The notes under the pieces are model-generated. The model was given only the letters and a program-made list of their open reading frames with translations. It was not told where the DNA came from and did not search any database. Shown here in pieces: positions 1-13,287 of a DNA stretch of 64,000 bases. Origin of the DNA: Endoconidiophora laricicola (Eukaryota > Ascomycota > Sordariomycetes > Microascales > Ceratocystidaceae); assembly GCA_001640655.1 (NCBI GenBank), contig LXGT01000152.1, forward strand, positions 1-64,000, read 5' to 3'. Position 1 is the first letter of the stretch, and every line of letters begins with the position of its first letter. Made by a program: the position numbers and the translations under genes.

Positions 1-1947
1 TCCGGCGTCGTATAATTTCCGTGATTCCAGTAGCCGAGGCACTACAATTGTTGCGTCGAGCGCGTACGTATTCAAAGCCAAATAAATATGCACCGTGCTG
101 TTATGTTTGCTAGGATTCTTCGTCTTTTAAAGAACTGGTGAAAGAGCAACTGCAACAGGGGTTAGTTCGATTAAATGGTTCAACGGTCCAGCCAAAGCCC
201 GCCGCTTCACCATCGTAAGTCATAATCCAGTGCGCCTACTTTCATGTAGTAGCAGTGTTACTTAGCGGCTTTCCACAATGGCCCCCTACCACATATGCCA
301 TGTAGCGCGGTATTGGGCGGTACAAAAAGAAAAAGGTCTAGACATGAGTAGGAAAACAGGTCAGCTTTAAACGACCAATGTCAAGATTTCAAACAAGGGA
401 GGGCTGACAGCGGCAAAGAAAATCATCTTAATGCTTGTATTGCCTGCGGTGGGCAGAAGAGAGAAGACTAAAATCGCGGTCGTGAACAGATCGGCGTTGT
501 GGTAGTGATTTCGACCGGGCGATTTCCGTTGAATAAGCTATAACGGACACTAGGCATTAGCTTGCTGCTGTATGACTTTGAAGTCCAATGTACGCACGCG
601 TAAAAGAGACCCTGCTGTGATCGCGTATATCAAACCAATAACCTTGATAGTTACACGATATTTCATATCAGACTAATGATGCATAGAAGCAGAACAGTAT
701 ACTCTGGTCTGTAGGCAACAAAACAACAAGCTATTTTCCTTAGACTAGGTAATGTGTAGCAGAAACGCTGCAAATAATAGCATGCTTGGTATGAATGAAG
801 CAATGTACTGCGAATAAATCTATGTACTAGTAGCTTTCCATTGCAGGCTAGACTAGACCCGCGCCAGGGTCTTTTTGCGTTGCTTTCCAAGCTTTTCTCT
901 TTCTAAGGCGGAACTTGCGGATGCCAGGATGCTGCTCGCTTCGATTTTGTTAGAGAGCTGGATTGAAACTATGGCGAAAAGTCTTAAGTCTACTTACCTC
1001 ACTCGACTGTTTGGCTCTTCCTTTAATTTCCTAGTCTGGGTGGACGGACTTTTCTCGACAAGCGTGGATATGACGGCATATCAAAGAGATGTAGGCGGGA
1101 TGTTATTCACATCAGTGCACCGATTGTTTACATGAGTTGACAAGTTGGTGAATGCAAGCCGTCTACGGCGCATTAGGCCTGATTCAGCGGCTGGCTAGAT
1201 CTATATTCGATGGTTTCACCATCAGGCGTCCTGATACTTTGGATTATGGGAACAGTGTCCCCCGTAACATCGCGGTTGTTGTTGCTGTTACCACTGCGAG
1301 TGTCATTGTCCACTTGTTGCATTTATTGTCCGGCTATTTTCTAGGTCATGTTGATCAAATACAACTGAAAGCTGATTAAGGCACTAGAATTTGCACTACA
1401 GTCTACTAAACCCGAGCTTGGTCAGGCCTATTGTCCGCGCCTGCAGTCCAGTTAAATTAATCAAGTCTGTGCCATCTTTCGCTCTTTTCGGCCCAGCTGC
1501 TGGCTGCTACTATATGCTGTTGAGATTTTTGACTGATTCAACCCTCCATTCATCATTTTCAAAATCCTTTTTCCTAACCTACGATAGCATAAAACTACTA
1601 CTTCAAGTGTCTTCCAGCCTGTCTTATCACGGACTGGCTTCATTCTCAGCGCTAGTGATTGAAGTGCTTCTTACTTCTTTTTCTTTTTCTTTTGACCAAC
1701 TCCATCCATATATCCAGCTTCCGAGCTAGCCGTGACAGGTGGGCTTTCTTCATCCTGCTAGCAGCGAAGCTTCTGCTAGAAAAGGCCAAAAAAAAAAGCG
1801 TCTAGCGACGCGGCGTCTCCTATATTTCTCACACTTCGCTTCTGCTCATCACTTGCCTGCCCATTCGACTTCTGCTGTGTCTTTCCCTCCTCCTACCCGC
1901 GTATCTCACCATACGATCAAGGTCGACATCCCGTATAATATTACGAT
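1..1947. other. Gene-free left edge and 5' region of the ceramide synthase gene
   Basis: No coding region can be supported here. The open frames present are under 115 codons, lack family resemblance, and several depend on non-ATG starts. The last 300 bases (about 1670-1947) become pyrimidine-rich, as is common in fungal promoters and leaders, and run straight into the ATG at 1948. No tRNA, rRNA or transposon end was seen. Confidence 0.6.
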
Positions 1948-3469
1948 ATGACTGATGCAAAGGAGTCATTTCCTCTGCTGACCGTGGACACTGCTGAGGG
2001 TCCGTCTGGCCCCCGCCGCCGCCGCAAGTCTAGCTTACTCGGTTCAGGCGTGAATCTTGGTGACACGCGTGCCCCGGCTCTAGCCTCTAGCCGCATGGCC
2101 ATGAACGCCGGGCTTGACTCGCCTGTTTCTCCTGTATGTGTTTTCCCCTCTGTTTGTCTAAGCAGCCTGTCAACATAATTGCCTAGCGGTTTGCCGTTCC
2201 GTTTGTTTTGTTTCTAGAATGCAGTTCGCAGTGCCAGTCTTTCATATGCTCCAGTTTCGTATCTATACTAACACATTGCCTGCCTCTAGTCAGACCCAAA
2301 AAAGCCTCGAAAGCGCCGCGCCCGTCGGGCTTTCTCCAGGCTTCGCAATGCAGTGCTGAAGCAGACATATCTGCTTCCGGCGCTTATACTAGGTGTCTTC
2401 GTCCTACTATACGCCGTGAACCCCTCGCCGTCGAACCCCGTATACCACTTCATATTCCTGAGCTATCCACAACACCCGGTCGGTGCGGACAGTGAAGAAC
2501 CCTTGCAGTATGGCCAGGGGTCATGGGATTTTGCATTTGTCGCCTTCTACACCATTGTCTTGTCGTTCACCCGTGAATTCGTCATGCAAGAAGTCTTGCG
2601 TCCACTCGCTGCGTGGTTCCGTCTGTCTAAGGGCAAGCAGGCCCGCTTCATGGAGCAGATGTACACGGCTATCTACTTCGGTTGTCTAGGCCCCTTTGGC
2701 TTGTATGTCATGAGCAGGACTCCAGTTTGGTATTACAACACTACTGGCATGTACGAGGGCTTTCCGCACACTACCCATGAAGCTATCGTGAAGTTTTACT
2801 ACCTTTTTCAGGCTGCGTACTGGGCTCAGCAGGCTATAGTTCTCGTTCTTGGCCTTGAGAAGCCCCGTAAGGACTTTAAGGAGCTCATTGCGCATCACAT
2901 TGTCTCTCTGCTTCTCATTGGCCTGAGCTATCGCTTCCACTTCACTTATATCGGTATAGCGGTATACACCACCCACGACATCAGTGATTTCTTTCTTGCA
3001 GTAAGTTTGACATGTGAAAGATACTTGAGTCAATCTTATATACTAACCTTGATACTTTCTGTAGACCTCCAAGACACTGAACTACTTGGATTCGCCTATT
3101 GTTGGCCCGTACTTCTTCTTGTTTATGTGTGTCTGGATCTACTGCCGTCACTACATCAACCTCAAGATCATTTGGTCTCTATTCACTGAATTCCAAACAG
3201 TCGGTCCCTTTGAGCTTAATTGGGAAACTGAACAGTACAAATGCCGCCTCTCGCAGGTCATCACTGCTACACTACTATCATCTCTTCAGGCCCTGAACCT
3301 GTTCTGGCTTTTCCTAATCACTCGGATAGCCTATCGTTTCATTCGGTATTCATCTGCCAATGACGACCGTTCAGACGGCGAAGAGGACGAATCGGATGAG
3401 TCCAACCAGTCCGAGAAAATTGAAAAGAAGACCAACGTTGAGATCAAAGTAACTGATGAAAAGAACTAA
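1948..3469 (+). CDS. LAG1: Ceramide synthase, Lag1/Lac1 family (TLC domain), three exons
   Basis: Model: exons 1948-2133, 2290-3000 and 3065-3469, giving 433 residues. Both introns have good donors (GTATGT, GTAAGT), branch sites reading TACTAAC, and TAG acceptors, and the reading frame continues through both. The family N-acylates sphingoid bases with fatty acyl-CoA in the ER membrane to make (dihydro)ceramide. Visible features: a basic N-terminal stretch rich in Arg/Lys at residues 63-80, several hydrophobic segments from about residue 85, and the Lag motif with the paired histidines at 264-265, followed by a second motif around HDISD (291-295), just before the exon 2/3 junction. The tail after residue 390 is highly acidic with many Ser-Asp/Glu pairs, resembling the casein kinase 2 target tail known in yeast Lag1/Lac1. 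Length fits fungal members (roughly 400-450). The start is the first in-frame ATG after a stop-rich leader. LAG1 and LAC1 paralogues cannot be told apart here. Confidence 0.95.
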
Positions 3470-6400
3470 AAAAAAAAGATATATTCTTTACTTCATATCT
3501 GTTTCTGCTTCCTTATCTCCTAACGCAGCCTTCTCTTAACCTCTTTTTCTTCTTTCGTTTCTGATCTCAAATACCACGGGCATAATATGTTGATTATTCA
3601 ACTCTCCTCCGCCTTTCAGTTCTTGATACTCAATGTAACGTTCTTCTCTTAATCAGTATAGTGTTGTCTGCTTCGTTAGTTTACTTCCAAGCTCATGCAG
3701 CTATGGCTAGGTCTATCTAGGCCCTCTCAAACTAAAGGGCCCGCTGCAGAAGCGTATGTTTTCTAATCTCTTTTACATAATATGCATCATTTCTTGCTAC
3801 AATGCCACGGCAGACGATAATGATATGGCATTAGTGCTTGAAGCTTGGGAACATAGCAACTTGCAAGCAGTACCGGATGTTTTTGAAACGTTAGCTTCTG
3901 GACAGTTAGTGGCTATAATGCTCTAGCAACAGTAACGCAACTTTGTATGCGTGTATATAATATATATATATATATATATATGCCGACGGTGTCTTTCTTA
4001 TAAGCTCCCATGCGGCAATCTGCCAGACAGATATAACCTCCAAAAAATGTATGATAACTGCAGTCGATTGATTGATGTCTAAGTGTGATAAAAATTCCTA
4101 GATAATACATAAGCACAACTATATTCATAGCTTATACTGATGTATTAACCCTACATCAATATATGAACCCTACCCTCTAGTGACACATGTAACTCCAATG
4201 TGTAGACAGATATAGTATGAGCACTTGATGGCAAGATTCCTGAAAATGGATAATGAATGTTAGATGAAGACTTGATTTCCATTCATCTCAGTGTGTGAGT
4301 AAGCCATCATGAATATTGTATATAAGCAGTAGGTACAAGCTGTAAAAAAGGATAAAAATTACATTAGGTGACATGATACTTGTACAGCATATCAAAGACA
4401 AAGGGCACATGATGCATGGCCTAGTACATGATTTGAGGATACCAGCATGATTGGCGTTAATATTGGAAGGACAAATACGGAATAAAACAGGATAATAATA
4501 GCCATTCGTGGCTTCCCCGAGATGTCAAGACAGTAGACAGCGAATGGGATATTGGATGGAATATAATAAAGTAAACACGAAGCAATATAGCGTAGTCTGT
4601 GTTCTATAACATTCACAATAGGCCTTCATCGTATTGCCTCTTATTAAAAGCAGCAGACCCGTATCTTAGCGTTTGGAAACTCGTTAGCTAGACAAGGAGT
4701 GTGATACAACAGTCAGGATCAAAGATAGAAAAGGGAAAATGACACGAGCGAGCTCTTTTAGGGCATGTCAGTCAAATGGAATTACAGCATTGAGTAAACG
4801 CTAAACAGACACTGTAAGCTATAGAGAGTGCGAGCCAAAAGAAGTAGATTCAAGGTTTAGATCTAGTCATGTATCTGGTGACCGTATCGTATTGTGCAAC
4901 AAATCTGTGAGGTTGTGTATACATGAGATATGTATAAGAAACATCATCTAAGACACATGTGCCGTTGTAAGCTGCTTCGAGATATAAGCTTCCCAATTAT
5001 ACTTGATGTAGTAGCCATCTTGAAATAGTAGGTAAATGCGACATTCAATGACTTAAAAAGGCCTCCATTGGATAAATAGGTTGTACTATGGCAAGAGCTT
5101 CGTGTTAGAAACTAAGACGGGAATTCAAGGTTCAAGAGGATATGTTATTCCATGATACGATAACTATGTGTTGCTAAATATGGCATTATCTTTGTCTGCA
5201 ACCATTGACTAATAACCCTAATTTCTGTTGAACTAAAACCTAAAGTTCCGTGTAACAATGATCACCATGGGAAACATGCGGTAAACCACCAGCAGCATCC
5301 TGAAAGGTGATCTGAGTTGGTGATACGACTGGCCCACAACATAATGGCTAAAGCGGTCCTACTAAGATTTTACTAGCTACGTTTGCAAACCTGTCAGGTT
5401 GACTTCTTGGTTCCTTTGCCGGTTTTAAAAATTCCGATTGTGCTACATGATATGTAAAGCTTATGTTAAGGATCGTGGGCCGAATACTGTGCTACTTCCC
5501 AATACTATTGCTGATTCCGTTTGTTAGTTTCCTACACGTAAATTTAGGGGGAATGATTCCGATGCTACGTGTGAAGAGAATAGGATTAGTTATCTTTGAC
5601 CATTGTTGATACTGCCATGTATCATGGCATATATATGTTGCGTAACCTAGGCTTGGCTATCACATTGCCTATGGGACATGGGGACAGTTTGCTACACGTA
5701 TATCACAGGCTATTTCTAGCCTTTGAAAGCTAATTAGCGCTTTTCAGAGCGCGAGACGGGTTTGTACTAAAAGCCACCGAAGTTGCCATAGGATAGTTAC
5801 AGATACGATTCCTATATATTCATTCACCGACGGCAACTAGCCGATGTTTGTAGGATAAGGCGCTTGCTAAGATGGTTCTTTTGTTGCATACGTGGTGGCT
5901 GGGCTCAGAATTTGTAGGACTATATAGTGACGGGACTTAAACGGGCCATGACGCTCGGCCGATACTATTGGCAACGTATAGTTACGAGAAGTGAAGTAGC
6001 AGTATTTTGTCGGCCTATATCTAGTCTCACACGGCACCTAACACTGCTCGGTTGTTGAACTCCAAGTACTCTCTAGTAGTAATAGATATTATAATGACTT
6101 GAATACTAGGAATACTAGGCCGAACTACGTTCTATCAACACGGGATTCTACAGCTGGAAGTTTAGTATACGGAAACGCAATGGGCCTCGTTCCCTGCCCG
6201 GTGTATATACATATCACAGCATTCGTGAGGACCTGGTTCATAGCAATATAAAGTGAAAAAGAGCCTATACTGACTATGATTTTACGGCAATACAGTAGAT
6301 ATGCTGTCTTCCGGCGGTCAATAGTTGTCCAGTTATCCGTCTGTGCTACCCATAGACCATACAGATCGTACGTGCAACACGTCGACTATAAACCGACTTT

Positions 6401-7640
6401 TTTTGTAGTTATATTACATTATTTTGACCTGTGAGATATGAAACTATCATCTCTATATAGTGGTTGTAGCTAACTATCACTCTTTCTTCATCTCTCTGTT
6501 CGCTTGCATATACATTGAACGGGAAGAATTTCCGACTATCATGAAACACGACAACGCATAACGTATGATGGCCGCTTTCCCGGCCGATGAAATATAGGAC
6601 AACAAACGAAAGAGGAGGGGAAGAGTGGAAGAGAGCGAGGGAACGTTCTACAACAGCAAAGCTGCCATGCATTGCTGTTTTCTAATCCTTGATGCTATCG
6701 TACAGGATCGAAATGCAGCGGCTGGGGCTGGAGATAATAGGGCGAGTCGGAATGATAAAAAGCAAGACTACAAAGCCAACGGATGGGCTAGAACCCGCAG
6801 CTCAATACACAGCGTAATTTCTAATCCTACTTGACAGCCTATTATGTTAGGGGCTTATTGTAAACCTTCTCGTCGTGGATCACTGATGCGAGGCCACCAA
6901 GCGAGAATGATGCAGCTATCTTGGTGATGTGGAAGCTGAATGTCGCAAGAGGGTAGGAATATCGAGTACTCGTGTGAGGCTGATAATTATTAGCGCAATA
7001 CTACTATGACATAAAATATAAGAAATAAAGCTGGATTGAGATGGGTTATGGATTGCGTAGTGGTAGTTGAGTGTTTCTAGCAAAGCTAGAGGAGTGTAAC
7101 TAGCAAATGCTAGTGCCCCAAATATGGAGACATGGATCGAGCCTGACACGGAAATTATCAGCAAGGAGACGGAAACTTTATGGCTAGAACTTATCTGGCA
7201 TGTTTTGATAACGGGAGGCAGCGAAGGCGGGCGGATGAAACTGGAATCAATAATGGGGGTATTAGTGCTGTGGCAGTCTGATCTAAGAGCGTATGATATG
7301 CGAAGAAAACACGAGAAGGGGGTATAGGACAGCAAGTATGAACGAGTGATCTATTAGCTCCAAAGATGGACCAGATAAAAGTATCTGGTTTGCGTGTGCC
7401 AGATGGAGAAGTGTGTACGACTCAGGCCTGCACAGATAAGCACATGTGACTACTAAAGAAGAGAGAGAAAGGAGAGGAGAAGAAGAAGGCCGGTCCCAAA
7501 AGGATCTATGGCTATGCTGACTGGATGGTCGGGGTTTTCCCCCCTAGCAAAGATAATTGGGATCAGTGCAGCGAGATACTATGTAGACAGTGTGTGGTTC
7601 TAACAATGTAAAACAGTACTGAGTGAGCTCTTAATAGTGG
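3470..7640. other. Gene-free tract, first part of a long desert
   Basis: Downstream of the ceramide synthase the first few hundred bases are T-rich and probably include its 3' UTR. Beyond this the DNA is A+T-rich with stops in all frames every few dozen codons. A TA dinucleotide repeat occurs at 3961-3980. No conserved protein, RNA gene or transposon terminus could be recognised. Confidence 0.6.
3961..3980. repeat. (TA)10 microsatellite
   Basis: Uninterrupted TA dinucleotide repeat within intergenic DNA, read directly from the sequence. Confidence 0.95.
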
Positions 7641-7688
7641 ATGAAGAGTAACAGGAATAGAAAGAGAGTGAACACCCTGTTCAATATA

Positions 7689-7831
7689 CCTAAAAGGGAT
7701 TTGAATAGAAAATGAAAACCATACTCAAAATTCCTAAAAGGGACTTGAATAGAAAGTGAACTATGCCTAAAAGGGACTTGAATAGAAAGTGAAACCCATG
7801 TTCAAATATGCCCAAAATAGACTTGAAAAGG
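7689..7831. repeat. Imperfect tandem repeat cluster, four units
   Basis: Units sharing the core CCTAAAAGGGACTTGAATAG, followed by AAAGTGAA, begin at 7689, 7733, 7766 and 7812, so the period alternates between about 33 and 46 bases. The fourth unit is degenerate (CCCAAAATAGACTTGAAAAG). A partial related block with AATAGAAAGAGAGTGAA precedes the array near 7655. The array lies in non-coding DNA and has no ORF. It looks like a small minisatellite; the function is unknown. Confidence 0.85.
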
Positions 7832-9193
7832 CGACTAACTGCGTTGTTCCTATTTCATGCATGCACATGTACATATAGTTTATACTCAGGTTTCCCGTAT
7901 CAGAAAAGCGGTCAATAATTCTAGAGTATATACCTCTTTCTTCTTTATAGCACTACAGTCTAATCATAGAGACTACTGTTGGGGTTTCCACATAACAGCC
8001 GAGATAGCCCCAGCTTGGCCAGCGCAACTAACAGCCGATTCTATCTGCAAAAACAAAAAACTCTCTAGGAAGCACTTAATAAAAGGCGGACGGAGTTTAG
8101 TCTGAATATATGCTAGTATATTCGAATAAACATAAACTTGAAGAGAGGATAGCAGTATGAGACGCAACAACTTGTACATAAAACGACCACTCAAGATATG
8201 ACATATCTTTACTAGTACCATATCAACAAACCATGACAGTGTAGGCACTATCGATTGCTTAGTTTTACGCTTAAGAACTTGAAAGCATGGTTGAAGCAAT
8301 AGTTAGAACGAAGAAGCACATGCCGTCTCATACCTAAGCTGTTCATCGCGTAACATAACGCCGTAGACTGGCACTTGACTTGCCCAACTTATTGGCAACT
8401 ACATGAAGGTGAAGCACGCCGTGTCCTGCTTTACCGTCATTTCCTTTCCTTTTCAGATAACGTAGATGAGGAAATTAGCAGACACAATATAGCCCTTTAC
8501 AGAGTAACCTTCTGTTAGCTACACTACACGCCGTGTGAGATATGCCCCAAAGACTGCTAGCCAAAACACTTACTACCCACTTAGGCTCCCTCGTTAAGAT
8601 GATTCTAGACCAGAGCATTACGTATGAGCCTATGTATTAGAGGATGGAGACGTTACAGTTTCTGTTGTGGAGAAGTGCAGATGGGGTTCGACGCTTGAGA
8701 ATGCAATATCAGACCAGGCTTATACTCTCTAGCCAAGGAAGTCTGTCAGCCTGCAGATTAGACTCAGCCAGACGAAGTCAACCAATATTACTGACAAATA
8801 AGAAACGTTAGAGCTGACGATGGCGGGAGTTTCCAAGACTTTGCCGTTATTTCTCGGGACATGAATGAGGAGTTCCGTCTACCTCCACATTTATAAAGCG
8901 AGTGAGATATTAGGCCAGTTTGATCGGATAGCTGGCCAGCCAACACAACCGGCGCTTTAAGATATGATTGAACAGAGACTCTTGAAAAGCTGTGACATCA
9001 GCATAACGCATGTATTGAAAGATTGCAAAAACAAATGTAGGTAGCAGATATGGGTGCTCATGGAGAAGCCCCAGCCGCCCAGCTGGAACAAAAGTAAAAG
9101 CAGACACGAAAGCAAGCAGGAGCAGTGCAACGCCCAGTGTATATTCACGTCGTGCCAAAAGCCAGCACATGTTGTGACTTTGCGAGTACATTA

Positions 9194-9230
9194 TATACTA
9201 TGGCTGCTGTGAGGCAGCAGCCATAGTATA
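9194..9230. repeat. Perfect inverted repeat, 16-bp arms with 5-base loop
   Basis: Left arm TATACTATGGCTGCTG (9194-9209) is followed by the loop TGAGG, then the exact reverse complement at 9215-9230. The pairing stops at the next outer base on each side. It lies in non-coding DNA, with no T-run after it and no adjacent gene, so a terminator role is not suggested. It could be the residue of a foldback element or simply a hairpin. Confidence 0.9.
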
Positions 9231-10995
9231 CACTCCATATAACTCGCACAGCTAAACGGTGACAACATGCTCTGTTGACACTGATATACTGTGCAGTAGC
9301 CAGTCGCCAAACGGCGCTAATATGAGCGGTCTACACACTGGCCATTATCTTGAACTAGAGGTAAGCCATAGTAGAGGAATGGAAGAGAAGAGAAGTAACA
9401 TAGCAAAACCAACACCGTACATGCGATAAGCACAAGAGGTATAACTAGCGTATATTCTGATAGGAAGCCCCATCACTGCACATGCTAGCTAACGGGAATC
9501 AGAAGCACAGCCGAATCACGCGTACCAAGTTTCCCGGCAGCAGCTAATGTAGTACTTTCCTCCTAGAGACAATGCAATCACGGCCCCGGAAAAAAAGAAA
9601 ACATGTACTTGCGAGAAGAGAATAAGATAACCGCCCAAAATGTATTTTTTCCTGCTTTCTTATTGGAACCTTGAAACTTCCCCAGCCGGCTAACGCGGTT
9701 ACTACTTTAGGCCTGGCCGGGTGCTGAACATAGCATGAAGCAGTGTGTTTTCAGCGACCTCAACCTAACAAGAGCTATCCTGAGTTACGGCTATGCATCA
9801 CGAAACTAACATGCTCTAAAAGATTCCTTTATCATGTGTCACAGCAGAGCTTTACAATTCTGCCTGCTGATATATACAGCTGTACGCCGTGTCGGTTCCC
9901 GAGTGCCATGTAACTTATAGAATGACACAGCATATCCGGCCGACATTTGCCATTTGCTATCCATCCTATAATCTAATACACCCGTTGATATCGCCCACAG
10001 GAGGGAAGAGAAGATGAGCAAAAAAGATACCTTGATAGCACACAAGACTACCTACAACCAGTTCTCTGGCTGGGTACAGTGTCTTCTTTGCTATGCTGGT
10101 TTATCAAGAGAAGTACTGCGCGCCGTTGTTATCACGCCCTCCCGTGCCTTCTCCTGTCACCCGTATTCTAAGACCGGCTAATCGGACCTGACACCAAAGG
10201 CGTCTCGAGTGAATCAAGAAGAACGGGGAGACACAATCATACCCTCCCTCCATCATGTAAGCACCAAGGAAACACGCATACACACTTGTGAGATAGGCTT
10301 CTCTGAAACTAACGCATACGGACACTAGAGAGTACGCTAATCCTCATCCAACAGCAGGTAGCCGAGAATTGAATCTTTCCCGGGAGGCAGTACAACTCAC
10401 AAGTAGAATGAAACTAAAAGGCACACATCAGGCTATAGAACGAGAGAGCAGCACTAAAAATTCAGCTAAAGACTAACAAAACCTGCTGGTCCTTCCAGTG
10501 CTTGTGGCCGCCTCGTTTAGAGTCTAGTTTAGCTGCAGCTAATTCCATTGCAAGAAACTCGGGTATAGATGGGTACATGTATGTACATAGGAGGCAAGAG
10601 CACTATCTGTACCAATCATATTACAAATGAATGTGCATATACTGGCACAGCCATCGCATCTCCGAATAATTGTCCCGTTCCGCCCCCCACCCGTTGCCTC
10701 GTTGGACAGCTTGAAGTACTCTTATTACCTACTAATCAGTCGGGAGAGACAAATTAATAGTAAGAAGACGCTCTACTAGTGAAGGGAAGGGGAGTGGGAT
10801 GGTCCTAATACAGTGATAGAAAAGAGGACGGGTTGGATCGGGAGACGATAAGTCATAGCCGAACAGCTGTTCTTGATGTTTGTTGGGTCCTGACGTGGTC
10901 CCAACCACATGAGAGAATCAATCCTGCAGCATTCAGCTAGACAGGTTTAACGCTTATCTGTTGTTTTCGAGAAGTTACAAAGAGTAACAGAAGCG

Positions 10996-11026
10996 ATTGT
11001 AGCCTAGTTCCATTGTAGCCTAGTTC
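10996..11026. repeat. Short direct duplication
   Basis: ATTGTAGCCTAGTTCC at 10996-11011 is followed immediately by a second copy of its first 15 bases (11012-11026). A local replication-slippage product is likely. Confidence 0.9.
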
Positions 11027-13263
11027 ATAAGTTTACCCTTCAAAAAGCGGTTAAGCAGGCTGGGTGCATACTGTCATCTTCCACTCTTGGTACAGATGGA
11101 TACGAGCACATACTTGAAAGAATAGATCGACTGTATACGAGGGTGTCCAGATTCTCGGAAACAGCCTAATTTAGCACTTATAGGACATTAATACTTGAAC
11201 CTACTTTCGGTGTATACGATAGTCTAGAGCGCCAGTATAGAGCATATATAGTGACGCATGGCTTCGTTTCAAAGCTCTTAGAATGGTTTAGACTCTGATA
11301 AAGAGTGACTAGTGTTCTATATATATCGATATATATATGGATCAGTTAGTACTAATACTATAACTAGTCCGACTATGGCAAATAGTATGTAGTGCTCATA
11401 TGTGACGAGGTACATTCGGTCTCACAGCCATACAATGCTTGCTTTTTTTATTAGCGTCACAGTTAGAATGCAGCTAAGGAAGCATAGAGTCAAAAGTACA
11501 TCTATATTTTGGTGAAGGACCGCTAGCAAGTTCTAATCAGTGTTCTTTCGCTGTAATTATAGCGAGTTGCTAGTTAACATACATTACTAATATCGAGATT
11601 TATGTGCTCCGAAAGATGTAAGCAGAGTCTACAGTGACTTTGCGCCCATGTCCGTCCCCCCCATGACAGTCAAATTGGCATACTATATATATCTGCGCTG
11701 ATTCTATGCCGACCCAGTGGCCCTACTCCAAAACAGACCGTCTCTTTCATACCCAAAATTTATGATAACATCATAGATATCTACTTCATGACCCCGTTCC
11801 AGTAACCAAGCTCTGTATGTGTCATATGCTCTATGACACCATAGTTCTATGCAGTAACTATCAAGATGATCTAAGCAAGATGTCACCATACACAAAGCCA
11901 TTTTTGATGAGATATATCAGGTCTCTGACATTTTACTTGTTGCTTAGAAGCTAAATGGGTATATTTACGGCCTAAGATCCTTATAATTATTTCTCATCCT
12001 GAATTTGAGCTCACTGTTGCCTAAAAGAACAAGGGTATATCACACTAATAGGAAATCAGTCATCACTGAGGCTAAGTAGGCCACGCCATTGTTCATAATT
12101 TCTTGTTAAGTAGCTATATACACAGACTGGGAGACAAAGGAGATTTACAAAACTAGGTTGTCTTTCCTAAGCTAGCAGTTAGACGAAGACCATGTGCCTT
12201 TTGTAATGCAATTCAGGATGCTTGTTCTGGTCTCATTAATAGTCTGACTAGTATTGGAGCATTGCAGAGTATGATCCCGCCAGCTCATACTTAATATAAG
12301 GATTGGTCTCTATTAAGGCAACAATAGAATACAACAATAAAGTGTGACAGTGATTTAGGCCTTCAAGGCTTCGCTTTTAGATTAGACATTTCGGTGAGTC
12401 CAAGCCTAATGGGCTAGTACGAAGCCTAAAACAGACAAATCCCACGTGAAATAAATATTCAGCATTAGCTATGATTTCAGTCAAAGCTATTCTATTCAAA
12501 TTAATGGGAAACAGAAGTATATCTTATAAAGTCTTTGCTTCATAACCATCACTAGGCTGCACAAAATAGAGCAAAAATAGAGATTCAAGAGTGGGGACCT
12601 TACTAGCAATAAATCCACAGCAGATACATGTAACTAATAGGATAGAGAAGTATAGTCAAGGGGGGACGCTTTCAATAGACAAAAGAATAGTACTGACTAA
12701 GTGGCTACGTATTTTAGATATGGATAGTGTTGATCGTGAGACATCCTCGTTTTCAGAGAGTCAAGTCTAACAAAATTATCATTTTATAATAAATAGCGTC
12801 ATATCCATCAGTAAAGCATCAACGTTTGTATCACAGCACTAATAGTTGACCTAGGTCACACTAAACTGGATGCGTATAGTAATCATATATATAACGCAAA
12901 ACTACAATATGAAAGCTTAATAACAAGACTACTCAGTTAGAATACTTATGAACAAGCTATAGAACACTAGGTATATATGTCGTACCTCAAACTATCTCTT
13001 CTAGCAATGCAATAAGACATAATTGTAGCCTACATAGTTATGAACCTAATACTCGGCTACTAGAGCAATTCATTTTACAGTGCAGCACTACAGTGATTTC
13101 GGTCCTGCAGAAAAGTAAGACAATAAAAGCTTCGAATGAGGCATGGCATTGCTAGCAACATCGTTTATTAGCACATGACTAAATGTTCATGTCAACGTTA
13201 CTGCATCTGCAGCACGTCTCTCCATAGGTCGCCTCAGCGTCAACGTTTCAAGAGTACTATATG

Positions 13264-13287
13264 ATATATATATATATATATATATAT
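13264..13287. repeat. (AT)12 microsatellite
   Basis: Uninterrupted AT repeat, followed by further imperfect TA-rich sequence with a repeated ACTATGAT unit. Confidence 0.95.

Noticed and set aside
6916..7335. 139-codon frame on the minus strand
   Set aside because: Repetitive Ser/Ile/Leu content and an overlapping open frame on the plus strand; no family similarity.
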